Origin: Carettochelys insculpta
Lineage: Eukaryota; Chordata; Testudines; Carettochelyidae
NCBI RefSeq assembly: GCF_033958435.1
Contig: NC_134138.1
Span: forward strand, 179,598,798-179,662,797
DNA length: 64,000 nucleotides
Direction: 5' to 3'
Part shown: in pieces, positions 44,998-55,989 of the stretch
Layout of the letters: every line of letters starts with the position of its first letter
Numbering within the stretch: the first letter of the stretch is position 1
Notes under the pieces: model-generated
What the model saw: the letters and a program-made list of their open reading frames with translations, nothing else
What the model was told of the DNA's origin: nothing
Databases searched by the model: none
Position numbers and translations under genes: made by a program

Positions 44998-46567
44998 GTG
45001 ATGATAGCTGCCTATTGAGTTTCACCTCAGGAAGGGTACAATCTACAGAGCAGCTGAACGTATGTATCCCGGCTCAGGGGACCAAACGTGTCCTACCTCT
45101 ACTCATGTCAGTGCACTGAAAGTAGCAGTGTAATTGAAGATTGTACAGGCAGTAGTTCTGGTGAGCCACCCAAGTACACACACAGGGGCTCCAGGCATGT
45201 TTGTACTCGGGTGGCTGCCTCAGCTGCCCTCTATGGTTAGGCTGTTTTTAGAGCCATAACTGAAGTAAAGCTAACATGTCTTTCTATCCACACTGGTAAG
45301 CATACACCCAGCTGCAGTGTACGCATACCTCAAGACTCCCCGTGTGTCTATCACACATGTCAATATAGGTCATTAATAAAGATTTTGATCAAAATAACAG
45401 TATGATACTATTCAGTCTTGAAAAGACCACTTCTCTACAAGGACAGTTTTAAACAAAAAAGCATACATGGCATTTCAAAGTCTGCAAACCCTCAGAATGT
45501 ACCACCAAACTTAGCCACATTTGTTTCCGTATTCAGATCCTGAACCAGTTTTATGTTTCATGGATTGGGGTTTTGTTATGTAAGGTGTGCCCAGCTTAGA
45601 GGACAGCTGTCCAGTAAGCTGAAATGCACACACTGGAGGGAAAGCTGCATTTGCACAACTCTATTTCAGTCAGATTTTTTCATGACTAAATCTCTGTGGT
45701 GCCTTGAGGAATAAGAATGCAGGCACGCTCTTGTGTGATGCATTCACTCCATGTGTAACAATTCTTCCAAACACCTGACATTACAAATATGAAGTGTTTA
45801 TAATCTATGGCCAGAAAAGGCCAAAGAAGGACCTTATCTTCATACCCTAAAATGCTGACCCTGTAGGCCCAATCCAGTGAAGCAATTAAGAATCTGTTAG
45901 ACTTTAAGAATTTGATACCAATTATACTTTTTGTCACCATCTAGGATCAAGTCCTTATGCTCTTATGTTCAAGTCCTGGAAGACTGCTACCAAAATTGCA
46001 GCACCAGAAAGAAAAACAAGCTGATCAAACCAGATTCTGCACTGTGTTGCTGCAATAGCTGTACCTGTCGGTAGGATCCCAGTGCATAAGGATCTTCCAG
46101 TGGTACAGAGCTAGTCTAGCAAGCTCCAGTGCTAATCTCCTTTCTCCTCCTAGCATGGTTGTTACAGCTAGGAGGAAAGGGACCCTGGGCCCACTGTCAG
46201 CCAGGGCCAGAGACTCAAATCACTGAAGTTAGGCACCCAAATACCTCTGAAAAGGAGAGCTCAGTCAAATTTAGAGCAGTCACCTCCCCTAAATCATTGG
46301 AAGGGACGAGCATAGAGTTCAAAAAGCCAGGAAAGAGGGAGAACAAAGGCTGCTTTTGAAATCCCTCCTGAGCCATCCTTTAAGGGTAGACAAAGATCTG
46401 AGACATGACTATGGGGACAATTTTGCGTGAAGGCCACTATTTGGTGGCTTCACTTGGTATATTAGCCTACTTGGCCGTTTTTGAAAGGAAAATGCAACCA
46501 AAAAGGTCAGGAGAGCAGCACTTAGAAAAAGAAGATTTCAGACTGTTTAGCTAACCAAGCAGATTTA
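44998..46567. other. Unassigned sequence with a local inverted repeat
   Basis: GAGCCACCCAAGTACACACA at 45159-45178 and GTACTCGGGTGGCTGCC at 45203-45222 form an imperfect inverted pair about 25 bases apart, perhaps part of a further MITE. No gene is recognised. Confidence 0.4.
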
Positions 46568-46730
46568 TTGAGCTTTTTCGAAGCTACAGCTCAAACCATG
46601 CAAGCATTTGTGCCCACACCCAACTTTAAACAGAGAGAGAGAGACAAGGACCAGCTGCTGTTGGTGAGAAACACAAGCTTTTGACCTACACAGAGCTCTT
46701 CTTCAGGTCTAGGAAAGGTACTTGATGCAT
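46568..46730 (-). repeat. Dispersed repeat fragment (GAAGAAGAGCTCTGTGTAGG type)
   Basis: The minus strand reads CCTGAAGAAGAGCTCTGTGTAGG, then CAAAAGCTTGTG, then CTCACCAACAGCAGCTGGTC. A similar piece lies on the plus strand at 47585-47660 (CAAAAGCTTGCCTTTCTCAC). I know this phrase as a common turtle repeat, possibly Penelope-like; the family is tentative. Confidence 0.5.
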
Positions 46731-46769
46731 TAGAGTTAAATGTAGCATGGAAGAGATTAAATGTAAGTA

Positions 46770-47547
46770 CAAATTGAACATTTCTAGCACAAAACTCTCT
46801 AGTCTGGAACTGATTCATCTGGCAACATCCATAATCCTGCAATGGAAATGGTTAGGAGGCTGGAGCACATGATCTGTGAGGACAGGCTGAGGGATTTGGG
46901 GTTATTTAGTTTGCGGAAGAGAAGACTGAGGGAAGATTTGATAGCAGCCTTCAACTTCCTGAAGGGGGCCTCTAAAGAGGATGGAGAGAGGCTGTTCTCT
47001 GTAGAGGTGGATGGAAAAACAAGGAACACTGGTTGGAAGTTACAGAGGGAGGGGTGTAGGTTAGATATTAGGAAAAACTATTTCACCAGGAGGGTGGTGA
47101 AGCACTGGGCTGCTTTATGTAGAGCAGTGGTGGAACCTCCTCCATCTAAATATTTTTAAGTCCCAGCTTGACAAAGTCCTGGTTGGAATGATTTAGTTGG
47201 GGTTGATCCTGCTTTAGGCAGAGGGCTGGACTAGATGACCTCCTGAGGTCCCTTCCAGCCCTAGGATTCTATGACTCTAAGATTTTAGTTAGCAGGATGA
47301 TCCCTTATGGGTGTGGCCAAGTTTCCTGTGGTCCCATAAAGTTTGTTTATAGCCACCAGTTCTGGCTCTCCATATTCTGTGCTGTTATTTATCTGTAATT
47401 TGCATCTACATGTCTTCTAAGAGCCTAGTACGCAGTTAAGGTGTTGGTAATCCTTCTGGACAAAGTTGACCTCCCAGAATTCAGAAAATTCTTTTGTCCA
47501 GTACTGGTCAGGTCATGAGGGAGCCAAATTAGAGAGGTTCAACCTGT
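46770..47547. mobile_element. Tc1/mariner-like MITE split by a CR1
   Basis: The left end has ATTGAACATTTCTAGCAC and CTCTCTAGTCTGGAAC; the right end has AATTAGAGAGGTTCAAC. The part at 47300-47360 matches the inverse of 23970-24030, so this is a second copy of the element at 23801-24113. A CR1 tail (46838-47279) lies inside, so the DNA transposon is the older of the two. Confidence 0.5.
46838..47279 (+). pseudogene. CR1 LINE 3' end, 5'-truncated
   Basis: It encodes the last part of CR1 ORF2: MVRRLEHMICEDRLRDLGLF, then LREDLIAAFNFLKGASKEDG and LDIRKNYFTRRVVKHW. After the coding stretch follow the usual 3' text GGACTAGATGACCTCCTGAG and the end CTAGGATTCTATGACTCTAA. The frame is open for 105 codons, but only the C-terminal part is present. 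Confidence 0.9.
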
Positions 47548-47584
47548 AGTTAGCGCATACCTTTCCCAAACCTAAAGACATATT

Positions 47585-47660
47585 TGGTATAGCTCAAAAG
47601 CTTGCCTTTCTCACGGACAGAAGTTGAGCCAGTAAAAGACATTTCCTCACATATTTTGGG
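47585..47660 (+). repeat. Dispersed repeat fragment (partner of 46568-46730)
   Basis: CTCAAAAGCTTGCCTTTCTC, then AAGTTGAGCCAGTAAAAGAC, resembles the complement of the 46568-46730 piece. The two lie on either side of the split MITE, in opposite orientation. Confidence 0.45.
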
Positions 47661-50145
47661 ATCGATGCTGCTCCAACTGCACTGCATATACCTTTAAACC
47701 TGGGAGTAGTCCCATTCAGTGGGACTGTTCAAGCAGTGGAAATTAAATGTGTCCATAGTCCTGAAGCCTAAATCAGCAAGTTGTGAGGTTCATCTATCAG
47801 TGATGAATGCACTGTTATGCTGCAGATAACAAAAGACAGTTGTGTGCTGTGTGCTATCCCTCAGCTAGTAAATGGCTAGTTTACAAATCATGACAATTCT
47901 CCATATTGGTTACCTGCATGTGCGCTAGCTTTTAACTATGATTTGGGTTTTCATTAAAAAAGACTGAGAGCGTGAGCTAAGTTAACAGCATTACAAATTC
48001 CCAGATGAAGTTTCTTTCACCAAAAGTAGAAAATTAAAGGTTGCTTCAGCCACAGATGAGCATTATGGAAAGTCGTGCTCAGGCATCAATTACCCTTTTC
48101 AAAGCAATTATAGGCAGAGAAAGAGTGAGGTACCAAGGGGTTGTTTCTGCTGATCACGCTCTGGAAAATGCAAACTCTGAACAGTGACCGCACAAAGTAC
48201 AGAGGAAACTGACTTTGCTACACTAATGTTCTAGTGTGATGTAATGTTGCTGTTTGTGGGTGTTGGTAAAATAGGTAGCAGCAGATCTACCCTTGTAATA
48301 ATGGAACTATCCAGATTTTAAGGCAACAAAGATTTAACTGGTGACTAGCTCAGCATCTGAAACAATGACAATAAGCATTCATCCAAGATCTAATTCGTAA
48401 CCACCGAGTTCAAACGAAACTAACAAGACTCTTCGCAACAGCTCCATCTAGCGGCTTCTCTTCATGGTGCATATAAAATTAGCATATTTTGCCATTGCTA
48501 ATATCAAAGGTGAAACATCACCTTGTTAATGTCAACATGTTGCTAAAAATTTCTTCTGCTAAGAGTATGGCTTCTCTCACAGATAGCCTCTTTGGCATTT
48601 TATAACTAATGTGATTTATATCGTGTATGTTTGGGTTCTTGTATCAGGGGAAAACGGATAAGTTTCTTTTAAAAGAATGTAAATGCCTGGGAATGTAAAT
48701 ACTGTTCTTGCTATATACTCCTTGTTGTAATCACAGTTCAGTGCTGATTAAGATGGATTCACTGGGGAACGCCTAATTGGTTTGTCTTCCCCAGTGATCC
48801 AACTTGTGCAGCTATCAGGTTTTCCTACTGTGGACGGACTTGGACAGGCATGAGAATCCATAAAGAAAGTAGAGATTGCAGAAAAGGAAGGCCTAAGCAA
48901 AGCTGACAGTGGGCATGGAAAGCAGAAGGATAAATAATCTTTCTATAACATAAGTCTTTCATGGTAAATTGAGATAACAAAAGATTAATTTTGTCTGGTC
49001 TTGAAATATTTGAATAGCACATGTGGAACTGACTGTGTCTGGAGTTTCTTTTCACTGGCAACTGAGATAGTAAAGTGATTTCTGAAATCCTTGCTACTAT
49101 TTTGGATTTTTTTTTTCTCTGAGAATATTTTCCTTCTGATTGTTTTGCATATTTTAAGAGATTAGCTTTCAATAATATCTCCTTTGCCTACCAGTAGTAT
49201 GGTTCATCATATAACTACTGTGAATAATCATCCAAAGAACAGATATATTCAGTGTAAATAAATTAAATTTTAGGTAATAATGAGTTTTACTAATTGAGTT
49301 AATCTCTTTGTCATTTAATAAAATTCTATCCAATATATACAACATTGGATTTTGTTTGCCTATGCAAAGATCATTAATTCTATACCTTCTGACACAGTGG
49401 GCACAGGTGAAATCCAATAAGTTTGTGTAATGCTGAGGAAAATTACATTCTGAAAAGCACATAGCAGGAGCTTCAACTCCTCAACTGAAATAGTTCTTGC
49501 AAAGGAGCACCTACTACACATCCAATTAATTTGCTAGGTCATTAAGCTTTATGGAAACCACATGACACTGAGTTCAATAGATCACACTTTACAGCAAATG
49601 TAAGGGAAGTTACTTCTCCAAAGACTCAAACAGCAGCATAACTTTCAATTCCCATTGCTGCGTAAGACACAAAGATGAAGGACTGACAAGAAAGCAGGAT
49701 GCCTCCTCCCTCCTGGTGAGGGGACTGGCTGCCTGTGTCTCTGAAATCCCAAGATGGCTGGCTTGCCAACTTCCCATATGCCTGCCTGGGAAAGGAGTAA
49801 GTCTCTCTGGGGTGATTGGCTAGTCAATCTGCTGTCTTCTTGTTTACCTGTTGGGTGGCTGACCTACCAGGTAAACAGGGAGATGGTAAGCCCATCTGCC
49901 AGCTTCCCAAAAGCTGGAAACAGTTTCAACCTTATCAAAAACAAAATAGTCCAATAAGGTCAAAATGAAATGACTTTTCTTCTAACTGTAACAAAATTCC
50001 ACTAGAGTGAGCTTGTCTTTTATTCATTCAGACAACAAGAGAATTCTTAGCCCACACAACACCCTTAACAATGATCCAGGTGCACAACTCTTCGGAACAG
50101 CCCTCGGAAAAGTCATTAACTTTTTAATTTTCTCTGTGGAGAGTT
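47661..50145. other. Unassigned AT-rich sequence
   Basis: Open frames at 48825-49172 and 49169-49462 on the minus strand show no motif. No repeat is recognised. Confidence 0.4.
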
Positions 50146-50329
50146 TCACAGAATCATAGCATTCAAAGAGATTGCAAGAGGTCATTGAGTCCAATCCCCT
50201 GATGAAAGCAGGACCAATCCCAACTAAATCATCTGAGCCAGGGTTTTGTCAAGCCAGGACTTAAAGACCTCTAGGGAAGGAGATCATACCACCTCCCTAA
50301 GTAACCATTCCCGATCTTCACCACTCTCC

Positions 50330-51573
50330 TAATGAAATAGTTGCATGTGGTGAATCCATGTTGAATATGCTTGATCACTTTCTTCTCCTCCAAGTGCTTC
50401 AAAATGGATTTCTTGAGGATCCCCTCCATGATTTTTCCAAGGACTGAGGTGAGGCTGACTGGTCTGTAGTTCCCCAGATTCTCCTTCCCTTTTTAAAAGA
50501 TGGGCACTACATTTGCCTTTTTCCAATCATCCATTACTTCCCCCCGATCACCACTTATTTTCTAAGATAATGGCCAATGGCTCTGCAATCATATCATCCA
50601 ACTTCCTCAGAACCCTCAGATGGATTTGAACTGGCCTCATAGATCTGTGTATGTCCAGCTTTTCTAAATACCTGTTAACTTGTTCTGCTCACCTTCTTCT
50701 CATACTGCACTCTCTAGTGCAGCACTCTGGGAGCTAACCTTGTCTGTGAAGACAGAGACAAAAAAAGCATTGAGTACTTCAGCTTTTTCCACATCACCTG
50801 TCACATACCTTCCCTGACCAGCCTTTTATTGCAGAAACCTTTCTTGTTCCCTTTCACATCCCTTGCTAACTGCAACCAATTTCACTTTGGCCTTCCCAAT
50901 TATACCCCTGCATGCTCAAGCAGTACATTTATAATCTCCCCATGCCATCTGCCCAAGTTTATACTTCTTGTAAGCTGCCTTTTTTCATTTAAGCTCATCA
51001 AAGATTTCTCTGTTAAGCCAGGCTGGTCACCTACCATATCCGCCCATCAGTTCCCTGATGGAGTCAAAGTATGATTTTTTGAAGTCTACAGCCTATATTT
51101 TGCTGCTTTCCTCTCATTAGGATCCTGAACTCAACCATCTCATGATTACTGCTACCCCTACCAATTCCTCCCTGTTTATAAGCAGAAAGTCAAGCAGAGC
51201 ATGGACTCTGGTTGCTTTCTTCAGCACTTGTACCAGAAAGTTGTCCCCAACATTCCACAAAAACTTCCTGGATTGTCTGTGTACTGCAGTATCGGTCTCC
51301 CAGCAGATGTCAGGGTGATTGAAGTACTCCATGAGAGCCAGGGCCTGTGATCTGGAAGCTTCTGTTAGTTGTCATCTACCTCCTCCACCTCATTTGGTGG
51401 TCTATAGCAGACCCCCACCACCACCACCACCATGATATCACCCTTGTTGCTCTCGCTTCTAAACTTACCCAGAGATACTCAACATGCTTTTCTCCCCTTT
51501 CATATTAGAGCTGTGAGCAATCATACTGCTTTCTTACATATAGTGCAACTCCACCACCTTTTCTCCTGTCTGT
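50330..51573 (-). pseudogene. CR1 ORF2 endonuclease C-terminal part and reverse-transcriptase start
   Basis: The minus strand shows [29 protein letters not shown] and an [13 protein letters not shown] stretch, the second half of the APE-type endonuclease that nicks target DNA. The FNHPDICWE text stands where functional copies have a GDFN motif; here it reads EYFN. Further on, DDWKKANVVPIFKKG marks the start of the reverse transcriptase. Multiple stops and frameshifts are present. It continues the frame interrupted by the nested CR1. Confidence 0.75.
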
Positions 51574-51574
51574 C

Positions 51575-52812
51575 ATAGAATCATAGAATCATAGAACACT
51601 AGGACTGGGAGGGACCTCGAGAGGCCATCGAGTTCAGACCCCTGCCCTAATGACAGGACTGAGTACTGTCTAAACCATCCCTGACAGACATCTATCTAAC
51701 CTGTTCTTAAATATCTCCAGAGATGGATACTCCACAACCTCCCTTGGCAATTTATTTCACTGTGTGACCACCCAGACAGTTAGGAACTTTTTCCTAATAT
51801 CCAACCTAAATCTCCCTTGGTGCAGTTTAAGTCCATTGCCTCTTGTTCTATCCTCAGAGGCCAAAAAGAACAAGTTTTCTCCCGCCTCCTTATGACCCCC
51901 TTTTAGATATCTGAAAACCACTATCATGTCTTCCCTCAATCTACTCTTTTCCAAACTAAACAAGTCCAGTTCTTTCAGCCTTTCTTCATAGGTTACATTC
52001 TCTAGACCTTTAATCATTCTTGTTGCTCTTTTCTGGACCCTCTCTAATTTCTCTGCATCTTTCTTGAACTGCGGTGCCCAGAACTGGACAAAATACTCCA
52101 GCTGAGGCCTAACCAGCACAGAGTAGAGCAGAAAAATCATTTTTTGTGTCTTGTTTACAACACACCTGTTAATGCATCCCAGAATCATGTTTGCCTTTTT
52201 TGCAACAGCATCACACTGTTGATTCATATTTAGCTTGTGGTCCACTATAACCCCTAGATCCCTTTCTGCTGTAGTCATTCCTAGACAGTCTGTCCACATT
52301 CTGTATGCGTGAAACTGATTGTTCCTTCCCAAGTGGAGCACTTTGCATTTATCCTTATTAAACTTCATCCTGTTTACCTCAGACTATTTCTCCAATTTAT
52401 CCAGATCATTTTGAATTATGACTCTATCTTCCAAAGCAGTTGCAACCTCTCCCAGCTTGGTATCATCCACAAACTTAATAAGCATACTTTCTATGCCAAT
52501 ATCTAAATTGTTGATGAAGATATTGAACAGAACCGGTCCTAACACAGACCCTTGTGGAACCCCACTTGTTATAGTTTTCCAGCAGGATTGAGAACAATTA
52601 AGAACAACTCTCTGAGTATGATTATCCAGCCAGTTATGCACCCACCTTACAGTGGCCTCATCTAAATTGTATTTGCCTAGTTTTTTTACAAGAATATCAT
52701 GTGAGACCGTATCAAATGCTTTACTAAAGTCTAGGTATACCACATCTACCGTTTCTCCCCTATCCACAAGGCTTGTTATCCTATCAAAGAAAGCTATCAG
52801 ATTAGTTTGATA
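51575..52812 (-). mobile_element. Nested CR1 LINE, 5'-truncated, inserted in another CR1
   Basis: This copy begins at the middle of ORF2 (QTNLIAFFDRIT) and ends at the CR1 terminal repeat, three ATTCTATG-type units at 51575-51597 on the minus strand. On either side the host CR1 endonuclease text resumes (ERDQLF upstream, then the RQEKRWW stretch downstream). I see no obvious target duplication, which is usual for CR1. Confidence 0.85.
51757..52812 (-). pseudogene. CR1 ORF2 reverse transcriptase of the nested copy
   Basis: It would copy CR1 RNA into DNA at the target nick. The reverse-transcriptase motifs are in order: VDVVYLDFSKAFDTVSHDIL (motif A), SGVPQGSVLGPVLFNIFIN (motif B), and LIKFVDDTKLG (motif C, with FVDD where CR1 usually has FADD). 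A stop near 52380 separates this from MKFNKDKCKVLHLG, RDLGVIVDHKLNMNQQ, LVRPQLEY and LDIRKKFLTVWVV, which continue in a second frame to 51757. The 5' part is missing, so it is inactive, but it has few lesions. Confidence 0.88.
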
Positions 52813-52814
52813 TC

Positions 52815-52971
52815 CTTCCATGAACAGCTGATCTCTTTCCATGACAGTGCTCCCATAATGTGAGACATCCCACCAAGTCTCTGTTAGTCCAATCACTTCA
52901 TAGAATCTTGACTGTGCCAGTGTTTCCAATTCTTTATCTTTCCCAGGCTTCTTGCATTTGTGTACAGACAC
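52815..52971 (-). pseudogene. CR1 ORF2 endonuclease N-terminal part
   Basis: The stretch SRFYEVIGLTETWWDVSHYG contains the ETWW block of the APE-type endonuclease, where the Glu is catalytic. It is cut off after MERDQLF by the nested CR1. It is followed on the upstream side by the ORF1 remnant. Confidence 0.8.
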
Positions 52972-53039
52972 CTCACCTAAGATGGCTAGCTGGTTTCATG
53001 GTGCAGCTCATAGGTCCTCCTCTGTTGCAACTTTTTTCC

Positions 53040-53690
53040 TGTGTTTTTTGCTGTCATTCCAGTTCCTCACTTACCTCTGGCCTTAAGTCACTGGCCTCCA
53101 ATGAACCTAGTTTAAAGACCTCCTCGCTAGGTTTGCAAGTCTGCTGGCAAAGGTTCTTGTCCCTTTCTAGGTTTAGGTGGATGCCATCTCTTCCCAGCAA
53201 TCCTTCTGCCTGGAACATCATCCCAGGGTTGAAGAATCCAGAGCCCTCTCTCCAACACCACCTGCAGAACCATGTATTTGCTTCCAAAATTGAACAGTCC
53301 CCACCTGTCAACAGGCAGGATGGGCAAGAACACAACCTGCACCTCAAACTCCCTGATCTTTCTTCCCAGTGCCACATAATCTGCAGGCCATTTTTGACAG
53401 TATCATTGGTGCCCATGGTAAGACATAGGAAGGGTTAGCAGTCTGAGGGCATGATACGTTTCAGAAGACTTTCAGTGACATCCTGAATACTAGCTCCAGG
53501 CAAGCAGCATCCCCATCCTCTCCCCCCAGAGTTAGGCAGAGCAGTGCTCCAGCAGCAATTTAAAGAGGCCCAGGGTTCCAGCCGCCACTGCTGATGCAGT
53601 AGCTCCAGCAGCTGGGAGCCCCAGCTCCCTTTGAATTGCTGGGCCCCAGGACAACTACTCCCTTTGGAGGGCCTGATAGTAATAGTCATA
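53040..53690 (-). pseudogene. CR1 ORF1 esterase (SGNH hydrolase) domain remnant
   Basis: The minus strand reads CCLPGASIQDVTESLL, then after a stop MGTNDTVKNGLQ, ALGRKIREFEVQVVF, CRWCWREGSGFFNPGMMF and LGRDGIHLNLERD. The GTND block and the DGIH block correspond to blocks III and V of SGNH hydrolases, including the Asp and His of the catalytic group. An esterase domain in CR1 ORF1 is known. Here it is spread over two frames and one stop, so it is dead. The domain is thought to interact with lipid or membranes, though its role in the LINE is not settled. Confidence 0.72.
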
Positions 53691-53885
53691 GATTTTTAAA
53701 GACAGAAGGAAACATTATATTTATCTAGTCAAAGATCATGCATCATACAAGCCCTAGATTTTTGTACTTACCTCTACAACCTGTGGTCAAGCTAGAGCTT
53801 ATCTTTTAAAACAACATCAAATCTTGAAGTAAAGATGCCAGATGATGGAGAAGTCCACCTCCCCTGGCACACTTAAAAACTTTAA
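53690..53885 (-). mobile_element. CR1-related LINE 3'-end fragment, other subfamily
   Basis: The plus strand text AGACAGAAGGAAACATTATA, CTAGTCAAAGATCATGCATC, AGAGCTTATCTTTTAAAACAAC and GATGGAGAAGTCCACC is a degraded form of a common reptile CR1-type tail on the minus strand. It resembles 43840-43975. Confidence 0.5.
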
Positions 53886-54344
53886 TATAACACTGGAGGT
53901 TGCCTGTAAGTTGTTTTGAGAATTTTAGCCTTTAAGAAATCTGAAGTGTCATGAGAATTTTCAGACATTTCTTCTCTTTGAAGGGCCATGAAAACATTTC
54001 CGCAAGTAAAGAACAGTTCAAGTTGCCAGTCTGAGGGGAGACAGGTGCCTTTTAAAATATTCATAGATCTCTGGGGGCTGTCCATCTTCTTCTAGGCAAA
54101 TATTTCTTTCTCCCTCATGGACTTAATACCTTTACTGAACTCTAAGCTCCAGGAATTGATATGGGAATATAAAGGTAAAAACTAGTAGCAAAATAGGGAG
54201 TCTGATTTGGTTTCACATATTTTCTGTGTCTTTGTCATGGACTGTTGAGGTGCTTCTTATAGATATAAATTGTCAAAGCTGTTTAAACCTCTTTGTGACA
54301 ACAACTTCAGTGAGGTAGTTGTGCAAGCCTTTACCTGCACAAAT
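53886..54344. other. Unassigned sequence
   Basis: No gene or recognised repeat. Confidence 0.4.
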
Positions 54345-54520
54345 AACAAGCAGGTGTGTAGCACCTTAGAGACTAACACATTTATTTTGTGGGTAAGAAC
54401 CCCATTTTCAGTATCTTCTCCAACCATCTAACAATAGGGTCTTACCCATGGAAGCTCATGACCTAATACATTTGTTAGTCTCAAAGGTGCTACAGGATGG
54501 GTTGTTATTTGTGACAACTG
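54345..54520. repeat. Penelope-like inverted repeat pair
   Basis: GTAGCACCTTAGAGACTAAC on the left and GTTAGTCTCAAAGGTGCTAC on the right are inverted copies about 100 bases apart, with GTGGGTAAGAACCCC and GGGTCTTACCCATGG also paired. It is the same layout as 36085-36285. Confidence 0.6.
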
Positions 54521-55702
54521 CTTCGGATGGCGGATCACTTGCCTGTTCCAGTTAAATGGCATCTTATGTGCTTTTTTGGCCCTATCACTTGAAAAACATC
54601 ATTTAAAGATTGACTTGCTCACTGGACATTTTAATTAACATTACTTTGTAATCCATTAGTAATCATGGAAACACTTCACCCTCACTTATTTTCTTTGTTT
54701 TAGAGCATTTAATTTAGTTGCCATTTCTGGTTTTCTTAAATAAAAACAGAAGACCATTGTGCCATAGCATAGGCCTTTTGCACTCTAGTTTCACTTTAAG
54801 CAAAAATATATTTCAAAATTCCCTTTCTCTTTCTTCTTACTCCATTCATTGTTTATCCTTCAGCTTTTTTTTATCTGTTAAAACCTCCATGCATTCAGTC
54901 AAAGAGATGGATTAACCTGCAATATAATAGGCACATGATTTAAAAACAGCTAATGTCAAGTTTAAAAAAGAGTGAGGAAGTCAATTTATACTCAAAAATA
55001 GAAGCCCTTGGAATGAGGAAATCTCTGTTGAGAAAAAGGATGATGTCATCTCTAGATAGTGTTTAATCCAAATGCTGTGCAGTCAAGGATATAAGCAAGA
55101 AGAAAAGGCTTGTGAGAAAAAGGTGGCATATAAAAGCTTGTATTCTGAAACAGGTGCAATAAAAGTCTTAACTAATCAGTGTCAAGATGATCCCTGTTTT
55201 TCCACAGCAGATGTTAAGGTTCAAGTCGATTTTAAATTCGTAATCAACCTCAAATAGAGGGAGGTAGAAATCCATAGGATCAAGCTCTTAGTTTAGAAAA
55301 GCACAGGAATCAACATGAATAATTAAGACTTGTGCCTGCAAAACTAGAAAGGGAATCTGATGAGAATAAGCTTTCTTTTGTCCTGGGCAAAAAGATACTC
55401 AAGCTAAATCTACAGTTAGACAAGTTGTGCTTTTTCTTACGTTCTTCTGCCTATCTGCTTCCACCCTGTGCAGAACCAAGAAGAGTAGAGGAAACATGAA
55501 AACAATTTCAATAGAAGGTTAACTAAACTTCTTCAGACTCTTATGAAAGCTTCTTTCAGGGTCAGCGAAGTAAAAGTTTTAGTGGCTTCTTACTGTTCGG
55601 ATCCTGTATGTTCAGATCCTATGATTTAAGACCAGACTCTGGCTCTGTTATATTTGTGTAAATACACTCTAAATTGAAGTCACTGGACCTGTTCTTAGTT
55701 TA
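54521..55702. other. Unassigned AT-rich sequence
   Basis: Nothing recognised. Confidence 0.4.
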
Positions 55703-55710
55703 CTCTAATA

Positions 55711-55979
55711 CAGGGGTTCTCAAACTGTATTGTACTGCAACCCCCTTCTGACAATAAAAATTACTCCATGACCCAAGAAGGGGAATCTGAAGCATGAGCT
55801 CATCAGAGCACCACTGCCCAAATCAAACTCCAAGCCCCAGAGCCCCTGGCAGAGGATTAAATCTGGCACCCTCAGGCTTCAGCCCTACAGTCTAGCAAGT
55901 CCAAGCCAGCACTTGTGACCCCATTAAAATGGGGTCATGATTCACTTTGGGGTCCCAATCCATAGTTTGAGAACCTCTG
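55711..55979. mobile_element. hAT (Charlie-like) MITE with perfect 8-bp duplication
   Basis: It starts CAGGGGTTCTCAAACTGTAT and ends ATAGTTTGAGAACCTCTG, a classic hAT terminal inverted repeat. The octamer CTCTAATA flanks it on both sides (55703-55710 and 55980-55987) without mismatch. The interior has no coding capacity. Confidence 0.92.
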
Positions 55980-55989
55980 CTCTAATATA

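Larger units (their letters stand above)
50148..53690 (-). mobile_element. CR1 LINE, long, internally deleted, carrying a nested CR1
   Basis: Read on the minus strand, the pieces are in CR1 order: ORF1 esterase remnant (53690-53040), start of the ORF2 endonuclease (52970-52815), a nested CR1 (52812-51575), the rest of the endonuclease (51573-51060), the endonuclease to reverse-transcriptase linker with VMDDWKKANVVPIFKKG (50545-50480), and the start of the reverse transcriptase. It then jumps to the 3' untranslated end with CTATGATTCTGTGAAA at 50148, so most of the reverse transcriptase is deleted. It is unusually complete at the 5' side for a CR1 copy. Confidence 0.8.

Noticed and set aside
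52860..53438. Open frame of 192 codons on the plus strand
   Set aside because: The opposite strand carries the CR1 esterase and endonuclease text in the expected order, so this is a shadow.
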